From an uncultured Oscillospiraceae bacterium (GTDB taxonomy: Bacteria; Bacillota; Clostridia; Oscillospirales; Oscillospiraceae), in contig CANQII010000006.1 in assembly GCA_947623875.1 (NCBI GenBank), positions 1 through 38,482 on the forward strand: a DNA stretch of 38,482 nucleotides, written 5' to 3'. The notes under the pieces were generated by a model that was not told where the DNA came from, did not search any database, and worked only from the letters and a program-made list of their open reading frames with translations. A program made the translations under genes and the position numbers. Below, piece by piece: positions 19,152 through 29,770 of the stretch (the first letter of the stretch is position 1; each line of letters begins with the position of its first letter).

Positions 19152-19387
19152 GCTGTTCGGAGAAGGCGCTGGAGCAGTCCTACAGGCAGAGTCTCGAAGT
19201 AAAAATAATAGAGGAACTCGCTCAAGAAAAGAACCTCGACTTGCGCATTGCTGCGAACATTTACTACAGGAGTGAACTGGCGATTCAGATCTCTCAGGGG
19301 GCTTACGGGATTCAATATCTGGATTACCATGTACTTGTCAGGGACCTGATCGAGAATGAGAGTGAGCTTTTTTCGGACCTGCTGTGA
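19148..19387 (+). CDS. DUF3791-like small protein
   Basis: ATGA overlap; LDLRIAANIYYRSELAIQISQGAYGIQYLDYHVLVRDLIE. Confidence 0.6.
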   Translation: MSCSEKALEQSYRQSLEVKIIEELAQEKNLDLRIAANIYYRSELAIQISQGAYGIQYLDYHVLVRDLIENESELFSDLL

Positions 19388-19977
19388 ATCTGCGTCAACA
19401 GATTTTGCTCTGGCTTGCGGGTTGTGTCACATGTTGGCCCTGCAGCACAGGACGGTACTTCTGGAAATCAGAGCACACAGAGTCCGGCACTCCCGTCAGG
19501 CACGGAAAACCCATCTTCTCCGGCTTCCCCCATCGTCAGTTCCAAGGCGATAACGCCATAAATGGCGTTCACATGGCCTGCCCGATTCCAATATGGACTG
19601 GTCCGGTTGGATATCGTCGCAGAACGTGTCCAGGTTCCCCATCAGGGGGGCAATCCCCCCCGTTGTCACAAATTAACTGCGAGAAACGGAAAGCCGTTTA
19701 TTGCACCTGCGATGATTCTGTATCCCGGCCTCACGGCTGCATCCAGAGAAGATCCAGCGGTACTGGCAGTCCAACTGCACAGACTACATCCATTCCCATC
19801 AGGCGGGCGAGACAGCGCCCGCCTTTTCACATCTTATTCTATGCTCAATCTGCATGATTTCTTACTCAAAATAGGTATTTGATATTCAAACCCCGGCGGT
19901 GTAATATACGGCTCAGCAAGGGGGAACAACACCGAATCCCCCAAACCCCTGGAAAAGAACTTTAGGAGGAGTACAAA

Positions 19978-22900
19978 ATGTTGGATTTCCTGATCAACGT
20001 CCTGACTCCGGTCTTTGAGGGCATGGGAGTCTCCGCTGTAGACGTACAGCAGTACGTCCACAACCTCAGCGGCTACATCTACACAATCCTTGGAACCCTG
20101 GTGGCGGCCATCGTCATCGCCATCGCCGTACAGTTCGTCCTGAAAAAGGGCGTCCGCCACATCGCAGCGGTGAGCTCTATCCTGGCCTGGGTGCTCATCG
20201 TGGTTGTCATCGCAAACATGATCTGCTTCGGCCCCATGTACAACAACCTGGCCCCCATCATCAACTACGAAGGCGCCGTCTCCGCCGAGTCCGCAGCCGC
20301 CTCTGAGGCTGTGATCGAGAAGGTCGGCGACGAGGGCATCACCCTGATGGAGAACAACGGCGTGCTGCCCCTCACCGACACCACCAAGATCAACGTCTTC
20401 GGCTGGGCCTCCACCATTCCCATCTACGGCGGCACCGGATCTGGCTCCTCCAGCAATGAGGGCAATATCGACATCCTCACCTCTCTGAAGAACGCCGGCT
20501 TTGAAGTGAACCAGGAGATCATCGACATGTACACCGAGTACAGCCCCAGCCGCAACCTGGGCGGCAATGTGGTCTCCGTTGGCTATACGGACTGGTCCCT
20601 GCCGGAGCCTCCGGTAGACCACTACACTGACTCTCTGATGAACAACGCCAAGTCTTTCTCAGATGTGGCCGTCATCGTGCTGGCCCGGTCCGGCGGTGAA
20701 GGCCAGGACCTTCCCTCCAATATGGGCGCCGTGATCAAGGGCACCTACAACGATGTACAGCAGACCATCGCCAACGGCAATGCCGGCTACAGCTACTACG
20801 CCTGCAGCTATAACAACAACTCCGATGCCTATGATGACTTCGAGGACGGCCAGAGCTACCTGGAGTTGTCCCGCACCGAGAAGGACATGATCGACCTCGT
20901 AGCCACCAACTTCGACAAGGTCATCGTAGTGGTAAACGCCAACAACCCCATGGAGCTGGGCTTCGTGAACGACTATGACTCCATCGGCGCTGTGCTTCTG
21001 GCGCCCGGCACCGGCCGCACCGCCATGAACGCCCTGGGCCGCATTCTTAAGGGCACCGTGAATCCCTCCGGCCGCTCCATCGAGACCTACGTCTACGACC
21101 AGAAAGCCACCCCCGCATACAACAACTACGGCAACTTCGCCTTTGACAACGTCGCCGATCTCCAGGCACAGTACACCGAGGCGGATCCGGGCTTCCAGGG
21201 CGTCCTCTCCTTCGTGAACTACGTGGAAGGCATCTACGTGGGCTACAAGTTCTATGAGACCGCCTATGCCGAAGCGCTTGCCGGCAATATGGACTTTGAC
21301 TACGACGCCACCGTCCAGTACCCCTTCGGCCACGGCCTGAGCTACACCACCTTCACCCAGGAGATCACCAATTTCCAGGCCGATGGCGACACCGTTACCT
21401 TTGACGTGGTAGTAACCAACACCGGCAGCACTGCCGGCAAGGACGTCGTGGAAGTGTACTTCACACCCCCGTACAACAACGGCGGCATCGAGAAGGCCGC
21501 TGTGAACCTGATTCAGTTCGACAAGACCGAGGAGCTGGCCCCCGGTGCCTCCGCGACCGTGAGCTTCTCCATCCCCAAAGAGGATATGGCCTCCTATGAC
21601 TCCTCCTGCATCAAGACGGCCAACGGCGGCTACATTCTCGAGGCCGGCGAGTACAGCATCTCCGTCCGCGCCGATGCCCACACCGAGCTGGACTCCGAGA
21701 CCTTCACTGTAGACACCGACATCGACTACAGCACCACCGGCCGTGCCAGCGACAACGCTGTAGCCACCAACCGCTTTGAGAGCTACTCCACCGCAGGCAT
21801 CACCTTCCTCAGCCGTGCAGACGGTTTCGCCAATTACGACACCGCCACCGCAGCGCCTACCAACTACTCCGTGTCCGATGAAGACTGGGCCTTCCTGGAC
21901 GCCCACTCTGTTGCCCACTACGTCCCCGCCGATCACGATGTGGCAGGCGATGTGATGCCCACCACCGGCGCCAAGAACGGCCTGAAGCTGGCCGACATGA
22001 TTGGTAAGGCCTATGACGATCCCGATTGGGATAAGCTCCTCGATCAGCTCACCGTAGACGAGATGTGCCAGCTCGTTCAGGTTGGCGGCTTCTCCACCAT
22101 CGAACTGAAGTCTGTGGGCAAGGTAGCCACCATGGATTCGGACGGCACCGGCGGCTTGAACGACTGGTACTCCGGCGTGTACGGCACCCCGTATCCCACC
22201 GAGACCCTGATTGCCCAGACCTGGAACAAGGATCTCGCCTTTGAAGTGGGCGGCGCCATCGGCCAGGAATATGCAGACTGCCACATCTACGGCTGGTATG
22301 GTCCTGCCATGAACATGCACCGCACCGCCTTCAACGGCCGCAACTTCGAGTACTACTCCGAGGACGGCGTGCTGGCCGGCTACATCGCCTCCGCTGAGAT
22401 CAACGCAGCCGGCGAGAAAGGCGTGTACGCCTACATCAAGCACTTCGTTGTGAACGACCAGGAGATCAACCGCTGCACTGCCCAGCAGATTCGCGTGAAT
22501 GAGCAGACCCTCCGCGAGATCTACATGAAGCCCTTTGAGATCTGCGTGAAGAACTACGATTTCGACACCAAGCCCCTGGCAGTGATGTCCTCCTTTACTC
22601 TGATTGGCCCCCGGTACAACGGCGCCAACCCGGACCTGCTCAACGGCGTGCTCCGTGAGGAGTGGGGCTTCCAGGGCATGGTCCTCACAGACTGGTACGG
22701 CTCCTATGGTTATCAGCTCACCATGGACAGCGTTATGGGCGGCAATGACATGATGCTGGGCTTCGGCTCCAATGCCCGTACCCAGATCGAGAACCCCGAT
22801 TCCCCGACCATGGTTAAGGCCATGCGGCAGGCGGCTAAGAACATCATGTTCACCATCGTCCGCAGCGGCAACTACACCATTGAGAAGCATGACGGCGGCA

Positions 22901-23034
22901 TGGACAAGATGACCTCCATGTTCGTAACCATCGACGTCCTGGTGGCAGCCGTGGTGGTCGTGATCGAAGTGGTGATGATCGTCCTCTATCTCAAGAAGAA
23001 GGGCGACAAGAGTGCAAAGAACGCCAGAAAGTAA
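19978..23034 (+). CDS. Membrane-anchored domain-permuted GH3 beta-glycosidase
   Basis: Order: N-terminal TM, GH3 C-terminal-type sandwich (VGDEGITLMENNGVLPL), FnIII-like (VVVTNTGSTAGKDVVEVYF), GH3 N-terminal TIM barrel (GMVLTDWYGSYGYQLTMDS), C-terminal TM with KKKGDK. Confidence 0.92.
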   Translation: MLDFLINVLTPVFEGMGVSAVDVQQYVHNLSGYIYTILGTLVAAIVIAIAVQFVLKKGVRHIAAVSSILAWVLIVVVIANMICFGPMYNNLAPIINYEGAVSAESAAASEAVIEKVGDEGITLMENNGVLPLTDTTKINVFGWASTIPIYGGTGSGSSSNEGNIDILTSLKNAGFEVNQEIIDMYTEYSPSRNLGGNVVSVGYTDWSLPEPPVDHYTDSLMNNAKSFSDVAVIVLARSGGEGQDLPSNMGAVIKGTYNDVQQTIANGNAGYSYYACSYNNNSDAYDDFEDGQSYLELSRTEKDMIDLVATNFDKVIVVVNANNPMELGFVNDYDSIGAVLLAPGTGRTAMNALGRILKGTVNPSGRSIETYVYDQKATPAYNNYGNFAFDNVADLQAQYTEADPGFQGVLSFVNYVEGIYVGYKFYETAYAEALAGNMDFDYDATVQYPFGHGLSYTTFTQEITNFQADGDTVTFDVVVTNTGSTAGKDVVEVYFTPPYNNGGIEKAAVNLIQFDKTEELAPGASATVSFSIPKEDMASYDSSCIKTANGGYILEAGEYSISVRADAHTELDSETFTVDTDIDYSTTGRASDNAVATNRFESYSTAGITFLSRADGFANYDTATAAPTNYSVSDEDWAFLDAHSVAHYVPADHDVAGDVMPTTGAKNGLKLADMIGKAYDDPDWDKLLDQLTVDEMCQLVQVGGFSTIELKSVGKVATMDSDGTGGLNDWYSGVYGTPYPTETLIAQTWNKDLAFEVGGAIGQEYADCHIYGWYGPAMNMHRTAFNGRNFEYYSEDGVLAGYIASAEINAAGEKGVYAYIKHFVVNDQEINRCTAQQIRVNEQTLREIYMKPFEICVKNYDFDTKPLAVMSSFTLIGPRYNGANPDLLNGVLREEWGFQGMVLTDWYGSYGYQLTMDSVMGGNDMMLGFGSNARTQIENPDSPTMVKAMRQAAKNIMFTIVRSGNYTIEKHDGGMDKMTSMFVTIDVLVAAVVVVIEVVMIVLYLKKKGDKSAKNARK

Positions 23035-23066
23035 TCTGACGATTCTATAATCTCCTACTTTTCCAA

Positions 23067-23107
23067 GCACCGGAAGCCGGGCCTGTGGCCCGGCTTCCGG
23101 TGCCTTT
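23067..23107 (+). terminator. GH3 terminator
   Basis: GCACCGGAAGCCGGGCC-tgt-GGCCCGGCTTCCGGTGC cttt. Confidence 0.85.
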
Positions 23108-23322
23108 GCTGCCCTGCACCAAATTGCTCTGCGAAGGAGGAGACCGTCATCTGGGCAATCCGAGGGAATGCCTATACAGAACAGAAGGCGCAGGAAACCC
23201 CTGGAGGTCTCCTACGCCTTCATGTCCTCAATAGAAAATAAAGGATTGCTAGGTCAGCTGCTCATGTTTGTCCACCATCCTTGTGATCTTTTCCTCTCGG
23301 ATGGATTTCTGGTTGAGATCTT

Positions 23323-23613
23323 CTACCGGTCCGATGACACTTGTCCAGCCTTTTCGTTTTCTGCATGGGAGTAATCGTATTCGATTAGGTATAGCGATGT
23401 CTGGCTGGGCCAGACCGCACAGCATAACAGCTTCCCACTCGTCAGCCGACCAACGGGAACGCCCAGCACATTGACGAGAGCATTCTGAGACAAATTCATC
23501 GATTTTCTTATCGGTACCACGTCTTGAGCCTTGTACTCAGACCCGGGACTCTCCCGGATAACAACACGGCACCGGGATGTGTCGCCATACTCGTAAGCCA
23601 ACATATCCTCCAA
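23323..23613 (-). pseudogene. HTH antitoxin-like remnant
   Basis: VIRESPGSEYKAQDVVPIRKSMNLSQNALVNVLGVPV resembles XRE/HigA-type HTH, then degenerates. Confidence 0.35.
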
Positions 23614-23741
23614 CCCAGCTTTTTAGGATTCACAGCAACTTATCCATAAGTCACCCTTCCTCTGGGGAGACTCACTTTCTCGCCTTCACTAAAGCGTTGC
23701 CTCTGCAATCAGTCGATTCATACGCTCAAAACCTTTTGTGT

Positions 23742-24062
23742 TCAGAGCTTCCTGGGGTCATTTTTATGCAAAATATCTGCAAACTTCGAGATTTCATCGT
23801 CAGGTCTGAAAAGCTCTCTCATATGAGAAAAAATATCATCATATCCATGGTTTTCAATATGATACTTGTCGCATAGGTCAAAAACCATTTTGGGACGATT
23901 CATATTCGAAGACATAAACCCATTGTCGAGCCAAAAATCATCTGATATTTTCCGAACTAGGTCTTCTGGGCACATATTGCAGTTAATTGTCCTCAAATAA
24001 TACAGAATTGAAGCCAAAATAGAACTGTATCCTTTGATATTCATTTCGCGAGAAATATCCAT
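23742..24062 (-). CDS. Hypothetical protein, second gene of AT-rich cassette
   Basis: ATG at 24062 with RBS (ggaggggtgat), starts right after the upstream gene's stop; MDISREMNIKGYSSILASILYYLRTINCNMCPEDLVRKI…. Confidence 0.6.
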   Translation of the reverse strand: MDISREMNIKGYSSILASILYYLRTINCNMCPEDLVRKISDDFWLDNGFMSSNMNRPKMVFDLCDKYHIENHGYDDIFSHMRELFRPDDEISKFADILHKNDPRKL

Positions 24063-24063
24063 A

Positions 24064-24699
24064 TCACCCCTCCAGCGGTATCGTGTGAGCATACCGAAAC
24101 CTTAAGCCTAAGCGGATTGCCTTTTCACGCAAGGAAATCTGCAAAGGTATTGTCGAGAACCCTGCATCATGTAGCCTTACATTGATTTGCAGAATGGCTT
24201 CTTCGTCACTTATCCTGCCATCCACAAGCTGCAATAAGATCTCATCCAGACTATAATATCCTCCTTCGGAGAGGATAGACTCAATATAATCTGCATTTCT
24301 CTCGCAATCCATTACGCTACACAAATGGCAAAGTTCGCGAGGAAGCATTCCAGATCCTCTTTTGGGGCAATTCGCTGGTAAGATTCCAGCAAGATTCTCG
24401 CCAACATATCTTATTGACTTTGAATTCAATTCATTAAAGTAGGCTTCTTTGATAAATCCTGCAACCTCTTCAAGATTAAAATTGTAATAATTGAGTGTTG
24501 GCACGCCGCCATACATTTTACTAATCTTTCTTGCATAATATTCCGCTATAGAAACATTATTAATTGTATAAAAAGCAGATGCGTTCTCAGCGTTGTAATC
24601 CTTCGGTATCCCGCGTACTAACACTTCTATATCGTCGGTAGATAATACACGGTTAGCACCTTTGATTAATGTCAAGTTTTCTTTTGCCAAGCTTCTCAA
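24064..24699 (-). CDS. Hypothetical protein with Cys cluster, first gene of AT-rich cassette
   Basis: TTG start with ggaggtg RBS; ANCPKRGSGMLPRELCHLCSVMDCERNADYI. Confidence 0.6.
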   Translation of the reverse strand: MRSLAKENLTLIKGANRVLSTDDIEVLVRGIPKDYNAENASAFYTINNVSIAEYYARKISKMYGGVPTLNYYNFNLEEVAGFIKEAYFNELNSKSIRYVGENLAGILPANCPKRGSGMLPRELCHLCSVMDCERNADYIESILSEGGYYSLDEILLQLVDGRISDEEAILQINVRLHDAGFSTIPLQISLREKAIRLGLRFRYAHTIPLEG

Positions 24700-24914
24700 A
24701 CGGATACACCTCCAAGCGCAATTTAGAATGCGATGTTATTTGCGATATTGCTAGATAAATAAAATGAACATCGTAGCTAGACAGATAGATATCCTGGACA
24801 GGTTCCTTGTGCTTCCTATTGTACCATAGTGTGCTCTGCTGAGCAACAACTATTTTTCGAGACAGAGAAGCAGATGATCAGGTGGACTCTTTTTTGACCT
24901 AATTTCACACTGGG

Positions 24915-26766
24915 TGATCCGGGCTTCCAGGGCGTGCTGTCCTTCGTGAACTACGTGGAAGGCATCTATGTGGGCTACAAGTTCTATGAGACCGCCTATG
25001 CCGAGGCCCTTGCCGGCAACATGGACTTCGACTACGATGCCACCGTCCAGTACCCCTTCGGCCACGGCCTGAGCTACACCACCTTCACCCAGGAGATCAC
25101 CAACTTCCAGGCTGATGGGGACAACGTCACCTTTGATGTAGTAGTAACCAACACCGGCAGCACCGCCGGCAAGGACGTCGTGGAAGTGTACTTCACGCCT
25201 CCGTACAACAACGGCGGCATCGAGAAGGCCGCTGTGAACCTGATTCAGTTCGGCAAGACCGATGAACTGGCTCCTGGTGCTTCCCAGACCGTAAGCTTCT
25301 CCATCCCCAAGGAGGATATGGCCTCCTATGACTCCTCCGCTATCAAGACGGCCAACGGCGGCTACATCCTGGAAGCCGGCGAGTACAGCATCTCCGTCCG
25401 CGCCGATGCCCACACCGAGCTGGACTCCGAGACCTTCACCGTAGACACCGACATCGACTACAGCACCGCCGGCCGTGCCAGCGACAACGCCGTGGCCACC
25501 AACCGCTTTGAGAGCTACTCCACCGCAGGTATCACCTTCCTGAGCCGTGCAGACGGTTTCGCCAACTACGACACCGCCACCGCAGCACCCTCCAACTACT
25601 CCATCTCCGATGAGGACCGTGCTTTACTGGATGCTCACTCTGTTGCCCACTACGTCCCCGCCGATCACGATGTGGCAGGCGATGTGATGCCCACCACCGG
25701 CGCCAAGAACGGCCTGAAGCTCGCAGACATGATCGGCAAGTCCTATGACGATCCCGATTGGGATAAGCTCCTCGATCAGCTCACCGTAGACGAGATGTGC
25801 CAGCTGGTTCAGGTAGGCGGCTTCTCCACCATCGAATTGAAGTCTGTGGGCAAGGTTGCCACCATGGATTCCGATGGCACCGGTGGATTGAACGACTGGT
25901 ATTCCGGCGTGTTCGGTACCCCGTATCCCACCGAGACCCTGATCGCCCAGACCTGGAACAAGGACCTCGCCTTTGAAGTGGGCGGAGCCATCGGCCAGGA
26001 GTATGCAGACTGCCACATCTACGGCTGGTACGGACCGGCCATGAATATGCACCGCACCGCGTTCAACGGCCGCAACTTCGAGTACTACTCTGAGGACGGC
26101 GTGCTGGCCGGCTACATCGCCTCCGCTGAGATCAACGCAGCCGGCGAGAAGGGTGTGTACGCCTACATCAAGCACTTTGTTGTGAATGACCAGGAGATCA
26201 ACCGCTGCACCGCGCAGCAGATCCGCGTGAATGAACAGACCCTCCGCGAGATCTACATGAAGCCCTTTGAGATCTGCGTGAAGAACTACGATTTCGATAC
26301 CAAGCCCCTGGCTGTGATGTCCTCCTTCACTTTGATCGGCCCCCGGTACAACGGCGCCAACCCGGACCTTCTGAACGGCGTACTCCGTGAGGAGTGGGGC
26401 TTCCAGGGCATGGTCCTCACAGACTGGTACGGCTCCTATGGCTATCAGCTCACCATGGACAGCGTTCTGGGCGGCAATGACATGATGCTGGGCTTCGGCT
26501 CCAACGCCCGTACCCAGATCGAGAACCCCGATTCCCCAACAATGGTGAAAGCCATGCGTCAGGCAGCCAAGAACATCATGTTCACCATCGTGCGCAGCGG
26601 CAACTACACCATCGAGGAGCATAACGGCGGTATGGATAAGATGACCTCCATGTTTGTAACCATCGATGTCCTGGTGGCAGCCGTGGTGATCGTGATCGAA
26701 GTGGTGATGATCGTCCTCTATCTCAAGAAGAAGGGCGACAAGAGTGCAAAGAATGCCAGAAAGTAA
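24915..26766 (+). pseudogene. 5'-truncated GH3 copy
   Basis: Begins inside the ORF at GDPGFQGVLSFVNYVEG, matching codons from about 21185 of the intact gene; collinear to the C-terminus. Confidence 0.85.
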
Positions 26767-26798
26767 TCTGACGATTCTATAATCTCCTACTTTTCCAA

Positions 26799-26839
26799 GC
26801 ACCGGAAGCCGGGCCTGTGGCTCGGCTTCCGGTGCCTTG
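26799..26839 (+). terminator. GH3 terminator, second copy
   Basis: GCACCGGAAGCCGGGCC-tgt-GGCTCGGCTTCCGGTGC. Confidence 0.8.
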
Positions 26840-27096
26840 TCGTCGCTGTCCAGCGGGTAACGGGGGCCGTTCGTTCCAGGCAGAACCTCACCAGGTGCGG
26901 TGCGTACTGAGGAGAAAATGGCCGTTGTTCAGGGCAAGACAGCCCCCTCCGCCACACAGACCGGCAGCGAACGGCCGGCCCAGTGCCTTTCTCTGCCGTC
27001 TCAGGCGACGGGAAAAGCAGATGTGCACTGTCTGTGGACGGCTTTGTCACTGGCATGACATCAAAGTCTGCCGGAACTCCGCGTCATTCCGCTCAA

Positions 27097-27137
27097 AAAA
27101 GAAGAGGGCGGGCAGTGCCGCAGCGCTGCCCGCCCTC
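27097..27137 (-). terminator. Minus-strand terminator downstream of the PIN gene
   Basis: On minus strand: GAGGGCGGGCAG…CTGCCCGCCCTC followed by TTCTTTTTTG. Confidence 0.7.
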
Positions 27138-27291
27138 ATTCTTCCCATGAAAGGTTTTTCCGTTGTCCACCAACTTTCGACTCCATCAGGGAGATACCGG
27201 AGGTACCGCCCCTTCTATCGCTCATCTCGGATTTTTCCGTCGCCCGCCGACTTTCCGGCCCTGAGTCCGGCTCAGCTTCGGATTGTTTTCT

Positions 27292-27801
27292 CTAAGACCG
27301 TTCGGATCTCGCCGAAAGGGCTAATCTCTTTCGCAGTTCGTCTTTCGGTAATCTGCGACTCGGGTCATTTAATAAGTAGTCAATGCATTTATAGAACGTA
27401 CTGTCATCGATGAGAAGTGAGTTCAGAAGAGAATCTAAAACCCATAGCGTGCCAAAGACTTGTACTCCTTCAGATTTTGCGACTTCCCGCATTTTTCTGT
27501 CGCCTGTCAGCACGGGAATAGATCTCATCTTGGCAATAGCCAAGAGACGAGAATCAGCCGATGATATCCCTTTATATCGCGAAAAGATGTCGTCAGAGTA
27601 GTCCTTCTCCTCGTTTGTTAACGACACCAACACTAAGCCGGCAGCTATCAATTGATCAAGCAATTCTGGTGGAGAAAGAATTTCCTCGCGTGCGACAACC
27701 CCATCAGTGATAAAAACGTAAGGCAGAAGAAAAGAAAGCGTCAGGTTATGCGCAGCAACGAAGTCTAACCAGATGTTTAGATCTGAGCATAATATTTCCA
27801 C
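27292..27801 (-). CDS. PIN-domain-like protein (toxin candidate)
   Basis: CSDLNIWLDF…SSADSRLLAIAKMRSIPVLTGDRKMREVAKSEGVQVFGTLWVLD. Confidence 0.75.
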   Translation of the reverse strand: MEILCSDLNIWLDFVAAHNLTLSFLLPYVFITDGVVAREEILSPPELLDQLIAAGLVLVSLTNEEKDYSDDIFSRYKGISSADSRLLAIAKMRSIPVLTGDRKMREVAKSEGVQVFGTLWVLDSLLNSLLIDDSTFYKCIDYLLNDPSRRLPKDELRKRLALSARSERS

Positions 27802-28844
27802 CAGTTCTCTCCGTACACAATTGTGTCCATCTGTTGTTTTGAACAGTTCATCAGTTCAGCAGCACGGCGAGTATTAATCTCACCATCTACAATAGCCTTA
27901 CACACCAAATCTGTGAGAATCATAGGCTGTTCACTGGGAATGCGAGACGGTTCTCCCAAATTCCATCCTTTTTTTGATGCCGCAGTGTAAAACTCCTGTG
28001 CTGCCTCATGAGTGATGATTCCGTACTCTTCAGAACATTTTACAAGAAGAAGCATCGAAATTCCATATTGCCGGGCTATTTGTTCGTGGCACTCTTTGAT
28101 CCGTTCCAAATGATCTCCAAGAAGTTCCTTTGCATCTGCTTCTGGAAAGAGGAAAGAACCACTAATACTAGTTGCTTTGCTTTCAATATCTACTTTGCTC
28201 ATAGCTACTGGCCAAGCAAAATAAAGATGAGAAATCTCATGGCCCATGGTGGAGCGAATGTCCTCAGTTGTCATATTTTTATTCACTACTACATATGGCC
28301 TACCATTGGCAGTCCCGCTCATACCAGAAAAATTCTCAATATCTATACTGAGTTGTCCAACCAAAACGCCGTGTTTTTCCAAAACATCTGTTAGATTGTC
28401 AATTGGGCCAGCAATCGGTAGGTCCAGCGCTTTTCGGAGATTCTCAGCATTGATCGCATCATCTTCATTGAGATCAAATGCGTGAAGAGGGGCGCACTGC
28501 GGCAGTGTATTACCTCCAAGGATTTCATCAGCCGAATAAATCCGGCCCAAATAGAACTCCGCGCTTTCCCGAATAAACTCCTGCTGGTGCGGGCTCAATT
28601 TGGCATTTTTGCAAAAGTCTCCATGTTCAAAAAACACCGCGCTATTCCAACGAGTGGAATGGAATTGGTACGAATCGATTCCCAAGATATTTGCCAGTAC
28701 TTCCTCTGTCTCGTCACTTGGCCACTGTCGGTCATTTTCATAAGTCATGATCTCAGCTTCAGGAATATTGGATTTGTGAGCCAAATCAGCAATGGACATG
28801 CCGTTCTTCAAGCGAAAATAGTGTAAACTGCGCCCGATTCCCAT
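27777..28844 (-). CDS. XRE HTH + ImmA/IrrE family metallopeptidase
   Basis: HTH NGMSIADLAHKSNIPEAEIMTYEND; zinc protease motif MGHEISHLYFAWP. Confidence 0.88.
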   Translation of the reverse strand: MGIGRSLHYFRLKNGMSIADLAHKSNIPEAEIMTYENDRQWPSDETEEVLANILGIDSYQFHSTRWNSAVFFEHGDFCKNAKLSPHQQEFIRESAEFYLGRIYSADEILGGNTLPQCAPLHAFDLNEDDAINAENLRKALDLPIAGPIDNLTDVLEKHGVLVGQLSIDIENFSGMSGTANGRPYVVVNKNMTTEDIRSTMGHEISHLYFAWPVAMSKVDIESKATSISGSFLFPEADAKELLGDHLERIKECHEQIARQYGISMLLLVKCSEEYGIITHEAAQEFYTAASKKGWNLGEPSRIPSEQPMILTDLVCKAIVDGEINTRRAAELMNCSKQQMDTIVYGENWWKYYAQI

Positions 28845-28945
28845 TTATGAGGCCTCCTTTCTGTCCTTGATCCTCCTATGCTCATTGTAATCCAGTGTGG
28901 ACACATATGCAACCCCTGCTTTCTTTTAAATTTCTCCTTTTCCAA

Positions 28946-28982
28946 GCACCGGAAGCCGGGCCAAAAGCCCGGCTTTCGGTGC
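28946..28982. terminator. Third copy of the GH3-type terminator, without an adjacent GH3 gene
   Basis: ccttttccaaGCACCGGAAGCCGGGC-caaaa-GCCCGGCTTTCGGTGC. Confidence 0.7.
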
Positions 28983-29196
28983 CTTCACTTTCTCGCGTTT
29001 GCGCACGAATGATTCGCGGGATATTGAGATTTACTGTATTGGATAGTTTTGGTATGCGATGAGCCGACTATGCTGTGTTGAAAAGAACTTGCTGCAAGAA
29101 TTTCACAAGACTGCAACAGTCTCTCTGGGTGTTCAGACACTTGACTTCCTGGGCCACGGTCTTTCTGCTTTACCAAGAATTTTGGAAAAGAAGTTG

Positions 29197-29225
29197 TTGA
29201 CTTTGGCACGGGAAAGGTATATCAT
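29197..29225 (+). promoter_or_regulatory. Promoter of CRISPR/ncRNA locus 2
   Basis: TTGACT-17-TATCAT. Confidence 0.75.
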
Positions 29226-29231
29226 AGATTT

Positions 29232-29770
29232 CGGGTTACAGAGGGACGCTGCGCCACCCCAAATCTGTTCCCGTGCTAGCTGCTTTGGTATGTCCAATCG
29301 GAATGCCTGATCGTTCTGCTTGAATCCGCGTTCGGCCCCGCAAGCCCTCATTATTTGGGGCACTGCATGTTTTCAAAGACCCACTGCAAAAGTTCTCGCT
29401 GCGGTGAGCCTTGCCGAGTGTATTTGCTGTGCCCTTGGATTAAATGGGCGGTTTACAAATCGACATTGATTTTTCTGCAAACCGTCATACTTTGCCCTCG
29501 TAAGAGGGTTGGATTGGGTGTGCTTTCCTAAAGCACATCAGCCTTATTAGGCATGCAGTGTGACGCTGCAAGACAGATTGACATCGCCCGCATCAGAGTC
29601 TTGGCTGTTTGATAACTGGAAGCTGTGTTAATACTGCCGGTAGGTTATCAGGCTGGATGCGCGGTGAAAGACAAGACGGCTTAACTGTTTCTTCAGCTGA
29701 GCAACTCTGCAATTATTTGTTTTGCACGAAATATTGCACTGCTAAGGCGATCTTTTTGTACAGGATTGCC
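29232..29770 (+). ncRNA. Conserved ~540-nt leader-like structured RNA candidate, copy 2
   Basis: Homologous to copies 1 and 3; internal degenerate repeat at 29488-29520. Confidence 0.65.

Noticed and set aside
19400-19900. Overlapping plus-strand ORFs 19356-19882
   Set aside because: No convincing start signals or domains; cannot support a gene call.
20659-23070. 803-aa minus-strand ORF (and similar at 25624-26802)
   Set aside because: Antisense of GH3 copies; same compositional artefact, and it crosses the GH3 terminator.
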